Positions 32,781 to 44,168 of a stretch of 64,000 nucleotides of DNA are shown one piece after another. Position numbers and translations under genes: made by a program. The number at the start of each line of letters is the position of its first letter. The first letter of the stretch is position 1. The DNA comes from Akebia trifoliata (taxonomy: Eukaryota > Streptophyta > Magnoliopsida > Ranunculales > Lardizabalaceae). The stretch spans positions 31,989,756 through 32,053,755 of the forward strand of contig CM030715.1 in the NCBI GenBank assembly GCA_017979445.1. Reading direction: 5' to 3'. The notes below the pieces were generated by a model. The model ran no database searches. It had not been told where the DNA came from and worked only from the letters and a program-made list of their open reading frames with translations.

Positions 32781-34479
32781 TGTACCAATTCAGCATGAGC
32801 CCCTCCAATCCAAAACAGAGGACAGTCTTAGTTTACCAAGCTAGTATCAGATTGAAACAGAGTTCTATCATAAATCATTGATTATAATATCTTACCATGA
32901 TATATTATCATTCAGTCTAACATGAAATGGTTCAAATAAATAGTGAGGTTACATGACAAAAACTTGTCAACCAAACCTATCCAGCATAAGGCCTACACTA
33001 CCTTGGCCGGCTCTATACAAGTTGAGGCCTAAGGCAAAACCTCAATGTGGGGCCTTTTTCTATTTTACTATAAATAATAATAATTACCTATTTTAATAAT
33101 AAAAAAATATTTAAAATTTACTTTTCTTGCCTTTTGAGATGCAAAATTATTAATTAAGTTTTTATTTTCAAGGAATTTATAAAATTAATTTTTTATTTTA
33201 AAAAAATTTAATGTTCAAGTGTTTGAATTTTTTTTTTTTTTACCTTGAATTTTGAAGATAGGGTTGTTTTAAATATTTTGAAAACTAACTTTTTTTTTTA
33301 GGAAACTGTTAAATACGTTTTTTTTTCCTCTTCTCTGTTAATTTAAATAAAACTTGGAAAGTCATATTGAAACATGGTGTTACTAAATACGTTGTTATTT
33401 CTTATTTTTTAAATTAATTTTTAAATATAAATTGGAGACTTCTATTGAAACATGGTATTGGTAAATAAGTTGCCATTTTTATTTTATTTTTTTGTATTTT
33501 TAAAGTAAATAAAAATTAGATTTCTACTTTAAAAAAAATACGGATGAAAATTCTTTTTGCTTAAAAATTGAAGAGTCCTATTGATACGTGGTGTTAATAA
33601 ATGCCTTGCTGTTTTTTTTTTTTTTAAATTAAATAAAATTTGGGATTCTATTTTTAAAACGTTAAATAAAAATTGAATTTTTATTTTTTAAATGAATTAA
33701 AAATAAGTACAAATTGAAATTATTATTATTTTTAAATTGGCGTCCAATTGAAACACAATGTTAGAAAATATGTTGTTATTTTATATTTTTTTAAATTAAA
33801 TAAAAATTGAGATTCTATATTTTAAAACATGGTGTTAGTAAATACTAAATAGGCTGTTATTTCAGATTATTTAAATTAAATAAAAAATAGGTTCATAAGA
33901 ATTTTTTTTTATATATACTTTTTAAGGAGGTAGAGCATCCTAATTTTCCATCGTGGGTAGGTTTGACTTATTTTCTATATTTATTTGTTTTAACTTTAGC
34001 TGAGAGAAATTCAAAAATGAAAGAGATATAACATATTAGAGTGTATTTTGGGGGAAAGTAAGAAATTCCTTAAGAGATATAAGAATATTAGATAATAGAG
34101 ATTTTTTTTTTTTTTTTTTGAAAGTAAGAAATTCCGCAGGAGAGATAAGAATAATTAAAGTATTAATTATTTTTGGGAAACTAAGATATTTGGTCTGTTT
34201 GGAAAAGTTATATGTAAAATTGCTGATGCTAAATTAAGTTGCTGAAGCTGAGAAAAAGTTGTTGTTGCTAAAACAACTTGTTGAATTGAGTATATTATTT
34301 AGTAACATGCTGTCTAATTGCACTGTGAAGATGTTGAACTGTTTGGTAACTTGCTGTTTAGAAATTATTAAATGAAATTAAAAATAATATTTAAAAAAAA
34401 AAATTATTTATCTGATATAAGTATTAATATGTTAACAATAAGTATAAACATAAGATTTAATATTAAAAAATTAAAATTA

Positions 34480-34930
34480 AAATTCAATTTCATTTTTTTT
34501 GTACTAATGCTTAATGTCTATCAAATATTATAGCATTCATTCAAACAATTTCAATAGTTTTTACAATCATACAAAAAGTTCATATAAAATTCTTAAACTT
34601 AAAAAAAAAGAATCTAAGAAAAAATAAATGAGAGTTTCTATTGGCACCCCAACTTTTACTTATTCTCAATCATTCACCCATTTTCTTTATTTATTACTAA
34701 AATTTGCATCTAATTACAATCTTAACATAATAAAATATTATAGCACTCATTCAAACAATTTCAATAATTTTTTACAATTAAAAATAAGGTTCATATAAAA
34801 AACAAAAGAATCTAAGTAAAAGAAAAGACAAAAATGAGAGAGTTTCTATTGGCACCTCAACTTTTACTTATTCTCAACCATTCAATTGTCTTCTTTATTT
34901 TTATTTGGGGGGTTTCAATTTTAAGTTCAG
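34480..34930. repeat. Direct repeats in the foldback spacer
   Basis: Two copies, about 34510-34690 and 34735-34890, share blocks such as CATTCAAACAATTTCAATA, AAGTTCATATAAAA/AGGTTCATATAAAA, and GAGAGTTTCTATTGGCACC followed by CAACTTTTACTTATTCTCAA. Confidence 0.65.
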
Positions 34931-35019
34931 GAGTTATTTGAAAGTTCGGTAGCCATCATTTTCTAAAACTTGACTCAAGCTCAAAAAATTTGTTTCTTGA
35001 ATTTTATTCTTTTGATCTG

Positions 35020-35150
35020 AGCTTTCGATGAAACTTAGAGGGCTGTGATAATATTGGACTGGTGATGTGGTTATCCATATGAGTAAAATGACCATTAGTA
35101 AGGATTAAAATCTTACTACATTAGTAAGACTAGTGTTTTGCTATTTCAAT
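35020..35150. repeat. Dispersed repeat, copy 1
   Basis: It shares with 46490-46620 the order CTTAGAGGGCTGTGATAATA / CTAGAGGACTGTAATATTGG, ATGTGGTTATCCATA / ATATGGTTATTCATA, and TTAGTAAG followed by AAAATCTT(A/G)CTA. Its nature is unknown. Confidence 0.55.
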
Positions 35151-37033
35151 TGAAAATGGCAGTCCACTCTTACAACCAACAAAGCTCAAAAGCCTAACAA
35201 ATAAGAAAAATAAAAAAAACCAACAAAGGGAGAGATGGGCAAGATAACTCTGAAATCTCTCCCATTTCAACAAAGCAGAGCTATCAGTTTTTCAATTCAG
35301 AAAAACCAGTGGAAATTTGTCCATCTATGCAATTGTCTACTGGAAATTTAAAAACGAACATTAAAAAAAAAAAATAGAGGAACAAACCTCAAAAACAAAA
35401 AAAGTTTATATGTATATTGCTACCAGCAATACACATCTTAGAATTTTTTTATCTTTTTTATGTTGCTGCCACAATATACATTTAAAAAAAATTTAAAAAA
35501 AAAAATATATGTTGCTGTTATCTACATACAACTCAAAAAAGTTTTCTTTATACACGTTGCTGCCAGCAATACAAAACGTAGTACTTTCAACTCATCTTCT
35601 CTCTCTTTTTTTTTTTTTTTTTAATTTTTTTTTACAAAAACACAAACCCATGTAACACCATTAAAAATTGGTGTGGTCATAGCGACTCTCAAACAACACA
35701 GAAAATCGTTCTTTCTGCCGTAGAGAGGGTTACCAAAACGTTTTCTCAACCTTTAAATCTTTCCTTGACTTTATGTGCTTATCAAAAAATGAATCAAAAT
35801 GACTAAAAGATCAACCCAATGATGAAACCCCCTTATCAAACTCTCAGATGAAACCTTTTAGAGGTTCTTCTATATTCTCAAGCGAAATAGCAACAATGCA
35901 TTGATAACAGATCTGATTTTTGGAGGCACTTCCAAAACTCTCTTCTTCTTTAACTTCCTCATGAATTAACAGATGAGAGCATTGCCAAAATTGGAAACAA
36001 GAGTTGAGAGTGAGAAAGAGAGATGGCGTCAACTTTCTACCCTATTTTTGCAGAACCTTTACTGAGGCTCATTGAAGTGTTGGTAGTCGAGGGATTCAAC
36101 TGATTTTTATGAAAGAATCAGCAACTAAAAAGACTCATTAACAATGCCAAACACTGAAATTACAACAAAGAGGCATGTTTCGGATGAATTTAGCCGTCAC
36201 AGGGCTCTTCCAAACGCAGCAATTGTAGGAATTTAAGAGATTTAGGAGATCTTGTCTATTATTATTTGATTATTTGAAAACCCCCTATTCTAACCTGTAG
36301 ATTCAGCAATTATTATTGAAAAAAAAAAAAAAAACTTCCAAAATATTCAAATGTGTAAGTTAGTAAGGGCTTTTTTTTTTTCTAAATAATAATTGGGGGT
36401 TTCTAAATGAAAAATTACCTGATAATAATAGATAAGATCTCCCAAATCTCTTAGATTCCTATAATATCTTAATTTCTCAAAAATAATTAACTCTTTAAAT
36501 ATTCTTATCACTCCTACGGAATTTCTTACTTTCCAAAAATAAAAAAATAAACTCTCTATTCTCTAATACTTGATCTCTCTTACACTTTCTAACTTCTTTC
36601 AATTAAAGTTACAACAAATAAAAATAGAAACTAAGTCAAACTCACCCACGTTGGAGAATGAAGATCATCCATCTCTTTAAAAGTAAAAAAACGAATTTTC
36701 TCCTAAATTTATTTTAAAAAATAAAATTTTATTTTTTATTTAATCTAAAAAATATATAATAACAATCTATTTAGTATTTACTAACACCACATTTTAAAAT
36801 ATAGAATCCCAATTTTAATTTAATTTAAAAAACAGAAAATAATAACAACGTATTTTCTAACACCATGTTTCAATATGACTCCAATTTTTAAGAATTCAAA
36901 CTTATTTTTAATTTATTTTGCAAAATAAAAATGCTATTTTTATTTAATGTTTTAAAAACGGAATTCCAATTTTTATTTATTTTTTTTTAAAAATAACAAG
37001 GCTTTTATTAACATCACGTATCAGTAGGACTCT

Positions 37034-37125
37034 TTAAAAAAAAAGAAAAAAAAGTTAAATGCTTGAACCTAAGACGCGGGAACAACTTTCCATGTCTTAC
37101 CACTTAGCTAAGTGGCACTTCTTGG
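37034..37125 (-). mobile_element. Short tRNA-derived SINE nested in the right arm
   Basis: Compared with the left arm, the right arm has an extra 100 bp bounded by AGGACTCT (37026-37033) and AGGACACT (37126-37133). Read on the minus strand it has an A-box-like TTAGCTAAGTGGTAAGA, then a B-box-like AGGTTCAAGC, and ends in a T-rich tail. The empty site is preserved in the left arm at about 33575. Confidence 0.65.
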
Positions 37126-37748
37126 AGGACACTTCAATTTTTAAGCAAAACGAATTTTCGTCCATATTTATTTTTAATTTATTTTAAAAGTAGAAATTCA
37201 TTTTTTATTTACTTTAAAAATACAAAAAATAACAACTTATTTACCAACACCACATTTTAATATGACTCTCCAATTTATATTTAAATTAAAAAAAAAAAGC
37301 TCAATTTTTATTTAATAAAAGATAGAAAATAACAATGTATTTACTAACACCATGTTTCAATAGGACTTTCCAACTTTTATTTAAATTAATAGAGAAAACA
37401 AACAACGTATTCTGGTGGCAATGGACATGCACTTAACTAGTTTCCCAAAAAAAAAAAGAAAGTTAAGTTTCCAAAATATTTAAAACAACTCTATCTCAAA
37501 TTTTCAAGGTAAAAAAAGAAAAGAAAAATTCAAACTCTTGTACGTTAAAAATTTTAAAATAAAAATAAAAAAATTCCTTGAATATAAAAACTTAATTAGT
37601 AATTTTGCATCTCAAAAAGTATGAAAAATAACTTTTAAATAATTTTTTATTATTTAAATATGTAATTATTATTATTTATAGTAAAATAGTAAATATAAAA
37701 AAGGCCTCACAGGTTTCGCCTTAGGCCTCAACTTGTATCGAGCTGACC

Positions 37749-40700
37749 TTTTTCCTAAGTGGAAGCGACATGATGATAGGTAAACATTTCTGCTACTAAG
37801 GCCTACACCCTCAGCAGTATGGGTTACTTCTAAGGCTTAATATTAGTAGACTGAAAGTATCAAAAGGAAAAATTGCAATCCCATACTCAAAACTCTCCGA
37901 TCTTAATAATTCCTACTGACATTGGACTCTTCCGAAAAACTAAGAAAAATTGTGAAAATTGATTGATTATCTGCTCCATAATCTGTTCCACAAACTATAT
38001 TGCAAAAACATATCTCCTACAACTTAATGACAATCCACAGCTAAAACTTTCTACTCATCAAGTGTACAACAAAAGTAAAGTATGGCGTAAAGAACCTTCC
38101 TTACCATCTTTTCAAAACCTAGCCGTATCCTCTACAACTACCCTTTAGTATCCTCATGCTCAACTCCCCAAAGGGAATTATCCCACCGACTTAATTCTAC
38201 AAATGGAAGGTGACTCACTTCTATAGGCATTTCATGGGCCAAATATCTAATATTTAGGGGGCCAATATATGTAAAAGTTTCCACCAAGGCAAAAACTTTA
38301 GCTCTCTAGGAAGGATTATCTTTTTCCAATTTTTTGTTCTTTCATTCCTCTTGAAGTCAGATATGACTCATTTACATTTTGGCCTGGGCTCCAAGTGAGG
38401 ATGTTGCTTTGTTGGGATTAGCTGACAACAATGACCATATTGTTTACATTGTGGATTATGTGGATGGTATTAGAAATGCCAACACAGAGGTAAATTTACT
38501 AGCTGAGAGAGTGCCTTTGGTATGTCAGTGGGCTTAGGCAATGACATTCCCAAGCATCATCTTTATTCATTAATACTTACCTATAGTTCACCTTCCATGG
38601 AAAAAAAATCTCATTTCTTTACTATCTGCTCTATTATATCTTATTTTTTCTGATAAGCATGCAGGTTAGTAGTTAGTAATTTGTAGGTGAAGGCGGGTTT
38701 GAACCTAGGTCACGGTATCAACACTCACAGGCTTTAACCAACACACTAAATTCAAGTTAAATTCACAGGCTTAAGCAAGTTGGCACCTTCATACTAAATT
38801 TCCCTATGTCAATACACCCATTCTCTATGAAGTTCACATTTCATTCCTCCTACAGGAAGCTGCTTTTAATTCAGTTAAAACTTGTGGCCACAAAAGCAGG
38901 TATTTTGAACAATAACAACAAAAAACTAACCAAAAAGATTAGGGTCGGTAAAACAAATCTTGTTCCTCCATTTCACTCTATCCAAAACCAATCTAATGTT
39001 ATTGTAAGTGAGTTTGTATCGGCTTTCACTATCACCATCCATGTTCTTTTGGGTCTTCCTCTCACTCTTTTTTGACCTTCAACTTGAATATTTCTTCTAT
39101 CTGGAAGGAATTTTGTATGAGAAATGTAATGAATTCAAAGACTCCAAAAGTAGATTAGATAAGAGTGTTTTTCTCATCAAAACTAATAAAAAAGCTATTT
39201 CCAACTTGCTAGCTTCTTGCTAAGTATCTCAAAATCTAGTCTTTAGACTCGAGACAACTTCTAAACCACTGAGAGTTCATTTGAGATTCCTAACTTCACA
39301 AAAATAAAGCACCACTAGTGTACATTGGCAAGTTTAGCAAATTGGGCAGGATAGAAAGATAGTACATCTAATGCTATCACTCTAAGAGACCCTATAGTAT
39401 TGCTAGTATGAGAAAAGGCAGGGAAAAAAGAACCAAGAATTCCTTGTTCTGTATTTTTCTCTTGAGATCTGGTTATTACCAACCAAATGAATGAGTTTTA
39501 GCTCCCATGTTGTCCTATTGTAGTGTTCCATAGTATGTAAGGAAGGTAACTGAAGAGAGCTTGAGTATCTATGTGTCGTACTTTCAAGATAGAAGATCAG
39601 AATGAATATCAACATTCAAATCCAAAAAAGGTTGAAATTGAATAAAACATTGTAATACAAGAACAATCCCAAAAGTCACAAAAATCAACCTTCAGAACTC
39701 TCTTGGCAAATGAAACAAGTTTACCATCTTGTACATTCTATAGCATCAGCCATGGTCTCCACACTACTTAATTACTGAACTTCTCCTCGACTCCTTCAAT
39801 TCCTGAAAATATAGACTTGCTCTATCATACCAAAGAATAATCCAAGACTAAATGCACATTGCAAGCCATCGGTAACTTGCTCACCATCAAATCCTTATTA
39901 TGAAAAACATGTGATCTATGTGTTGGCTTACATAGATCACACGTTTAGTTTGATCAAATCAAATAGACCTTTAGATTTAACATTGAGTACGCCATATGAC
40001 TTAATACAATGAATGTGTTCATTTGGTGCACCTATGCATTGAATCATGTAAAGTATATCTCAAAAGAGTGCGAAAATTAAATTTGTAGATACGAGTGGCT
40101 TTCGAACTCCTTGATGGGTTAGGCTCCTTAGAGTCACTATAAATTAGAGTCTGGTCCGTATTTTCTCTCATACAACATTTACGAAATCACATCCTTTTGT
40201 GCTTCTAAGATGAGTGAAAATAGAATACCAAAGTACATTATGTCTTCTTCCTGAAGTTTATCCTCAGATGCGATGGGTTTAAGAGGTACAAACCTTTAAG
40301 ATTAATTTTCTTTTTTTATAGATTGATGCATGATCCTGACATTCTGTGAATTGAAGTCATATATTCTGTAAATTTTATCTTACCGAAAAAATCCTCCATT
40401 TAATTATGTCTAAAATCATGCTTCAATACATGTTCTTAATGGCATTAATGCAATTATCTCACTTCATATCCACCATAAAATCTATCTAAAACAAACTAAA
40501 ACCAGAACTTTAGATTATGTAAAGCAATCCTAAGCCCTAAATTGATGATTGGGTCGCAAAACAAGAACAGATCAGATCTCCTAGACCAATTCACCATGCT
40601 CAATCCCCTAAATCCAAAAGATTATAATACTTCTCATTGATTTCAAATGAAATTACAATACTTATTTACTAAACAAATACTAAACAAAAACAATTCAAAT

Positions 40701-41390
40701 TCCTAATGCTAATCCTATAAATCATTTCTACTAGTATTTCGTTACCAAACAAATATATAACAATCATCAGGTGAGCCATAAATTCAAAGACTTTCTTATA
40801 AAGAGTCGCCAATGAGCCATAAATTCAAAGAGTTTCTTACAAACAAGTAGAAAATTAACTAAATTAGGTAAAGTAGAACCTGTCTAACATCAAAATCTCC
40901 ACAAAGTTGAATCAATCAAATTGAAATTAAATCCAAATTCAGAACAAATAAGAAGAAAAAAAAAAACAGATGAAACTCACCTTAAAAAACGCCGTCTTTC
41001 TGCAAAACGATTCGAAAACAGAAACGATCCCTTGATTTTTTTTTTTCTTTTTCTGCTAAGCAAGTCAGTCGGTAGATTTTAATGATTCATGTGAGAATGT
41101 GTTAGTAACCTGAGGAGAAATGAAAGGAGAATTGCAGTCGCTCGAGAGTCGATAATGGGAGCTAATTTTTTACCTACGCCCTCATATTTTGGAATATATT
41201 TGAGATACCCCTCTAGAAAAGTCAAACTGATAAGAGCCCCCTTGTGATTCCCATTGTCAATCAATCATTTGAAAAAGAATACGCACCTCTTCAACGTTCT
41301 TGTATATTTTTTTTTATTTTTAAGAGAGAGCTTCTATTGCCACACTAACTTCTATTACAGCTCACAATATGTATATATATATATATATAT
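37749..41390. other. Intergenic, no gene seen
   Basis: No ORF here looks coding. Around 38370-38535 an open plus frame (LADNNDHIVYIVDYVDG) is less AT-biased and may be an exon relic, but I recognise no family. The 38680-38770 stretch resembles a minus-strand tRNA-type module. At 40978-41010 a GAAACTCACCTTAAAAAACG stretch could be a minus-strand splice donor of an untranslated exon. Confidence 0.35.
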
Positions 41391-41770
41391 GGGTCCCGTT
41401 CGCCACCCTTAGTTTTACCACACACTTTAACAAACGCGTTTTGTCTTACATGGGTTAGAAGTTTTGGAATGAGCTGATTTTTGGTGAGGATGATCTCTAT
41501 GGTGAGGAGATCATCCTCACCAAAAATCAGCTCATTCCAAAACTTCTAACCCCATCAAAATTGATTTACAAAAAATGGACGGTCCACGATTTTTCAATGT
41601 GTAAACATGGGGCTAAACATTTCGGAATGGGCTGATTTTTGGGGAGGATGATCTTCTAATCATAGAGATCATCCTCACCAAAAATCAGCTCATTTCAAAA
41701 CTTCTAACCCATGTAGGACAAAAAACGTTGTTAAAGTGTGTGGTAAAACTTAGGGTGCTGAACATTTCCC
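41391..41770. mobile_element. Palindromic MITE in (TA)n, copy A1
   Basis: A 380-bp element flanked on both sides by (TA)n. TIRs: GGGTCCCGTTCGCCACCC then TTAGTTTTACCACACACTTT at the left; the complement of the right end is GGGAAATGTTCAGCACCC then TAAGTTTTACCACACACTTT. The interior contains a perfect 46-bp stem (41452-41497 with 41507-41552, 9-base loop) and a second, imperfect hairpin (about 41608-41708). Confidence 0.85.
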
Positions 41771-41773
41771 TAT

Positions 41774-41806
<33 letters not shown>

Positions 41807-42187
41807 GGGTCCCGTTCGCCACCCTTAGTTTTACCACACACTTTAACAAACGCGTTTTGTCTTACATGGGTTAGAAGTTTCGGAATGAGCTGATTTTTGG
41901 TGAGGATGATCTCTATGGTGAGGAGATCATCCTCACCAAAAATCAGCTCATTCCAAAACTTCTAACCCCATCAAAATTGATTTACAAAAAATGGACGGTC
42001 CACGATTTTTCAACGTGTAAACATGGGGCTAAACATTTCGGAATGGGCTGATTTTTGGGGATGATGATCTTCTAATCATAGAGATCATCCTCACCAAAAA
42101 TCAACTCATTCCAAAACTTCTAACCCATGTAGGACAAAAAACGTTTGTTAAAGTGTGTGGTAAAACTTAGGGTGCTGAACATTTCCC
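41807..42187. mobile_element. Palindromic MITE in (TA)n, copy A2
   Basis: A tandem near-duplicate of the element at 41391-41770. I count about six differences over 381 bp. The (TA)n linker is also repeated, so element plus linker was probably duplicated as one unit of about 416 bp. Confidence 0.85.
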
Positions 42188-42223
42188 TATATATATATAT
42201 AATATATATATATATATTATATA

Positions 42224-42254
<31 letters not shown>

Positions 42255-42261
42255 CATATAT

Positions 42262-42674
42262 GGTCAGGTTCAAGGGCCATATGAGAAAACATATGTAAAA
42301 ACTTTTGTTTTTTAATAAATTTTAAAATATGGGTTAGAAATTTTGGATTGAGCTAATTTTTTGTGAGGATGATCTCTATGATGGGAAGATCATCCAAAAA
42401 AAAAAAAAAAATCAACCAAATCTGAAACTTCTAATCTCATTAAAAGTGATTTAGAATGTGGACCGTCGATTTTTTACTAATTTTTATCACTAATTTGTAA
42501 ATCACTTTTGATGGATTTAAAAGTTTCTGATTGAGCTGATTTTTTGTGAGGATGATCTTTTCATCATAGTGACCATCCATGCAAAAAATCAGCTCAATCC
42601 AAAACCTCTAACTCTTATTTTAAAAGACGAAAGTTTTTTCATATGTTTTCTCATATGGCCTTTGAACCGTCCCC
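42262..42674. mobile_element. Palindromic MITE in (TA)n, copy B (diverged)
   Basis: TIRs: GGTCAGGTTCAAGGGCC followed by ATATGAGAAAACATATG; the complement of the right end is GGGGACGGTTCAAAGGCC followed by ATATGAGAAAACATATG. The interior has two family hairpins with GAGGATGATC blocks. (TA)n lies on both sides. Confidence 0.8.
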
Positions 42675-42992
42675 ATATATATATATATGGGACGGTTCAA
42701 GGGACGTCTTTGAAAACATATGAGAAATCCATGAACCTCATTCGTTGGATTTTGACAAACAAATGGCTGAGATGGGTTGTGATATCAATTCTAATTTACA
42801 AAACGAATTTTAGAATTTTTCAAAAAACTCCTTCATTTATATTTATTTTTAACTAACTCCCTCTCTCTCTCTTTCTATTTATGTTTATCTCGACAAAACA
42901 AATGTGTTGGCTCTTTCTCTCTGTCTCTCTCTCGATTCCTTCGAACCTTATAAACCCATCAAAGCTTTTCCTCTTCATCTTCTCCTTCTTCT

Positions 42993-43250
42993 CTACCAAA
43001 TGGGATACCTACATATACGGTTATTATCTCGAATGTGTGTGCGGACAGATGTAATATATTGGGCATCCACCTTTGTTGTGGCTGGTTCAGCTCCGCTCGT
43101 CTAATCAACCCCAAAATCTTCAAACGCCTCAGCTACAATGACTGTTTAGTTAACAATGGCGATACCCTCATTAACGACAACACCATCACCTTCACTTATG
43201 CTAACTCCTTCAGTTACCCCTTATCCATCTCCTCTGTTACTTGCCTTTAA
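42993..43250 (+). pseudogene. Captured TPD1-like C-terminal fragment
   Basis: The plus frame from 42993 to the TAA at 43248-43250 encodes about 85 residues without a stop: LPNGIPTYTVIISNVC, then ADRCNILGIHLCCGWFSS, ARLINPKIFKRLSYNDC, TFTYANSFSYPLSISSVTC. This is the conserved Cys-rich C-terminus of TPD1/TDL1-like secreted peptides, which in Arabidopsis act as ligands of the EMS1 receptor kinase in anther tapetum formation. The expected signal peptide and N-terminal half are missing. Homology begins at the inner edge of the left arm, upstream frame is closed by a TAA at 42951-42953, and there is no in-frame Met. So it is a gene fragment rather than a gene, unless spliced to an unseen exon. Confidence 0.8.
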
Positions 43251-43777
43251 TATACTATTAATTATTTACAACCAAAACCACTACTAAAACCATGAAGCAA
43301 ATGTCTTGTGTTTCAGTTTTAGTTTTTCTTTTGGTTTATAGCTTGTTGTTTCCATTTTGTTAGTAAGTTTATAATAATAAAGAGGGGGAATGTGCTGTTG
43401 GAGTTAATTATTTTCTTGTTTAATTGCTTTTGCTAATTATTTGTTAAGTCTTCTGGTGTATGAATTCTAATTTTAGTGAGATGGAATATGAGGGGGAATT
43501 ACCTGAAAGCATGGATTTTTCTAACCTAAAACAAATAATTATTTAATAAGAAAATGACAAACATTATATTTACAGGTGAGTGGTCTAATGCTCCTTATTC
43601 ATTTGAAAAGCTAATTTTAAAAATTATTGGCTTGAGATCAGGTTATTTTTATAATTCGGATTAGGTAAATAAATATTGCAGGTTTTTTTTTACAGTTGGT
43701 GGGAGATCATCTTTGGATTGCAGAGAAGAAGGAGAAGATGAAGAAAAAGCTTTGATGGGTTTATAGGGTTCGAAGGA

Positions 43778-43781
<4 letters not shown>

Positions 43782-43859
<78 letters not shown>
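43782..43859. repeat. (GA)n microsatellite in right arm
   Basis: About 39 GA units. The equivalent place in the left arm has only a short CT stretch, so it expanded after the arms diverged. It creates a spurious poly-Ser-Leu ORF on the minus strand. Confidence 0.95.
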
Positions 43860-43862
<3 letters not shown>

Positions 43863-44168
43863 GTGAAGGGTTGAGTTTTCATTTTATTTCCTGTGATTTT
43901 AGTCGAACGAGAGAGAAGAGAAGGAAACGATGGAACGATGGAGTGGATTTTCAATCGTTCGAAGGAACAAAATTCTGTCGAGATAAACATTAACAGAGAG
44001 AGAGAGAGAGGGAGTAAAAAAAAACAAGGGAGTTTTTTGAAAAATTCTAAAACTCGTTTTGTAAATTGGAATTGACGTCACAACGCTCAGTCGTTAGTTT
44101 CTCAAAATCCAACGAATGAGGTTCATGGGTTTCTCATATGTTTTTAAAGATGTCCCTCGAACTGTCCC

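Larger units (their letters stand above)
33005..37748. mobile_element. Large foldback element with arms over 1 kb
   Basis: The two ends are inverted copies: GGCCGGCTCTATACAAGTTG at the left, and the complement of the right end reads GGTCAGCTCGATACAAGTTG. Both continue with GAGGCCTAAGGC. Pairing continues along about 33005-34190 (left arm) and 36460-37748 (right arm), with markers such as TTTGAGATGCAAAATTA, GATACGTGGTGTTAATAAA and GAAAGTAAGAAATTCC. The spacer, 34190-36460, is AT-rich and contains direct repeats of about 250 bp (34480-34930). No transposase is seen. A 12-bp direct repeat TAAGGCCTACAC lies outside both ends (32987-32998 and 37797-37808), but is 48 bases away on the right. Confidence 0.75.
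42689..44168. mobile_element. Long-TIR element carrying a TPD1-like fragment (Pack-MULE-like)
   Basis: Left arm about 42689-42994 and right arm about 43722-44168 are inverted copies: GGGACGGTTCAAGGGACG and GGGGACAGTTCGAGGGAC, then ACATATGAGAAA, CCATGAACCTCATTCGTTGG and, far inside, GATTCCTTCGAACC and AACCCATCAAAGCTTTT. The right arm is longer because of a (GA)n and about 100 extra bases. Flanks are (TA)n on both sides, so target duplications cannot be read. Between the arms lies a TPD1-like C-terminal coding fragment; no transposase is present. The termini share the GTTCAAGGG motif with neighbouring MITEs. Confidence 0.75.

Noticed and set aside
35844..36032. 62-codon minus-strand ORF in the foldback spacer
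   Set aside because: No recognisable domain; the spacer is repeat-rich and AT-rich.
37034..37125. A functional tRNA gene
   Set aside because: A- and B-box-like motifs are present, but no complete cloverleaf is evident and the unit is bounded by short direct repeats, which fits a SINE.
41452..41552. Perfect hairpin as a microRNA gene
   Set aside because: It is an internal part of a repeated MITE. Without small-RNA data a MIR gene cannot be claimed.
42904..43104. 66-codon plus ORF starting in the left arm
   Set aside because: It is out of frame with the TPD1-like fragment and has no family features.
43661..43990. 109-codon minus-strand ORF with poly-Ser-Leu
   Set aside because: It crosses the (GA)n of the right arm; the non-repeat ends are arm sequence shared with the left arm in another frame.
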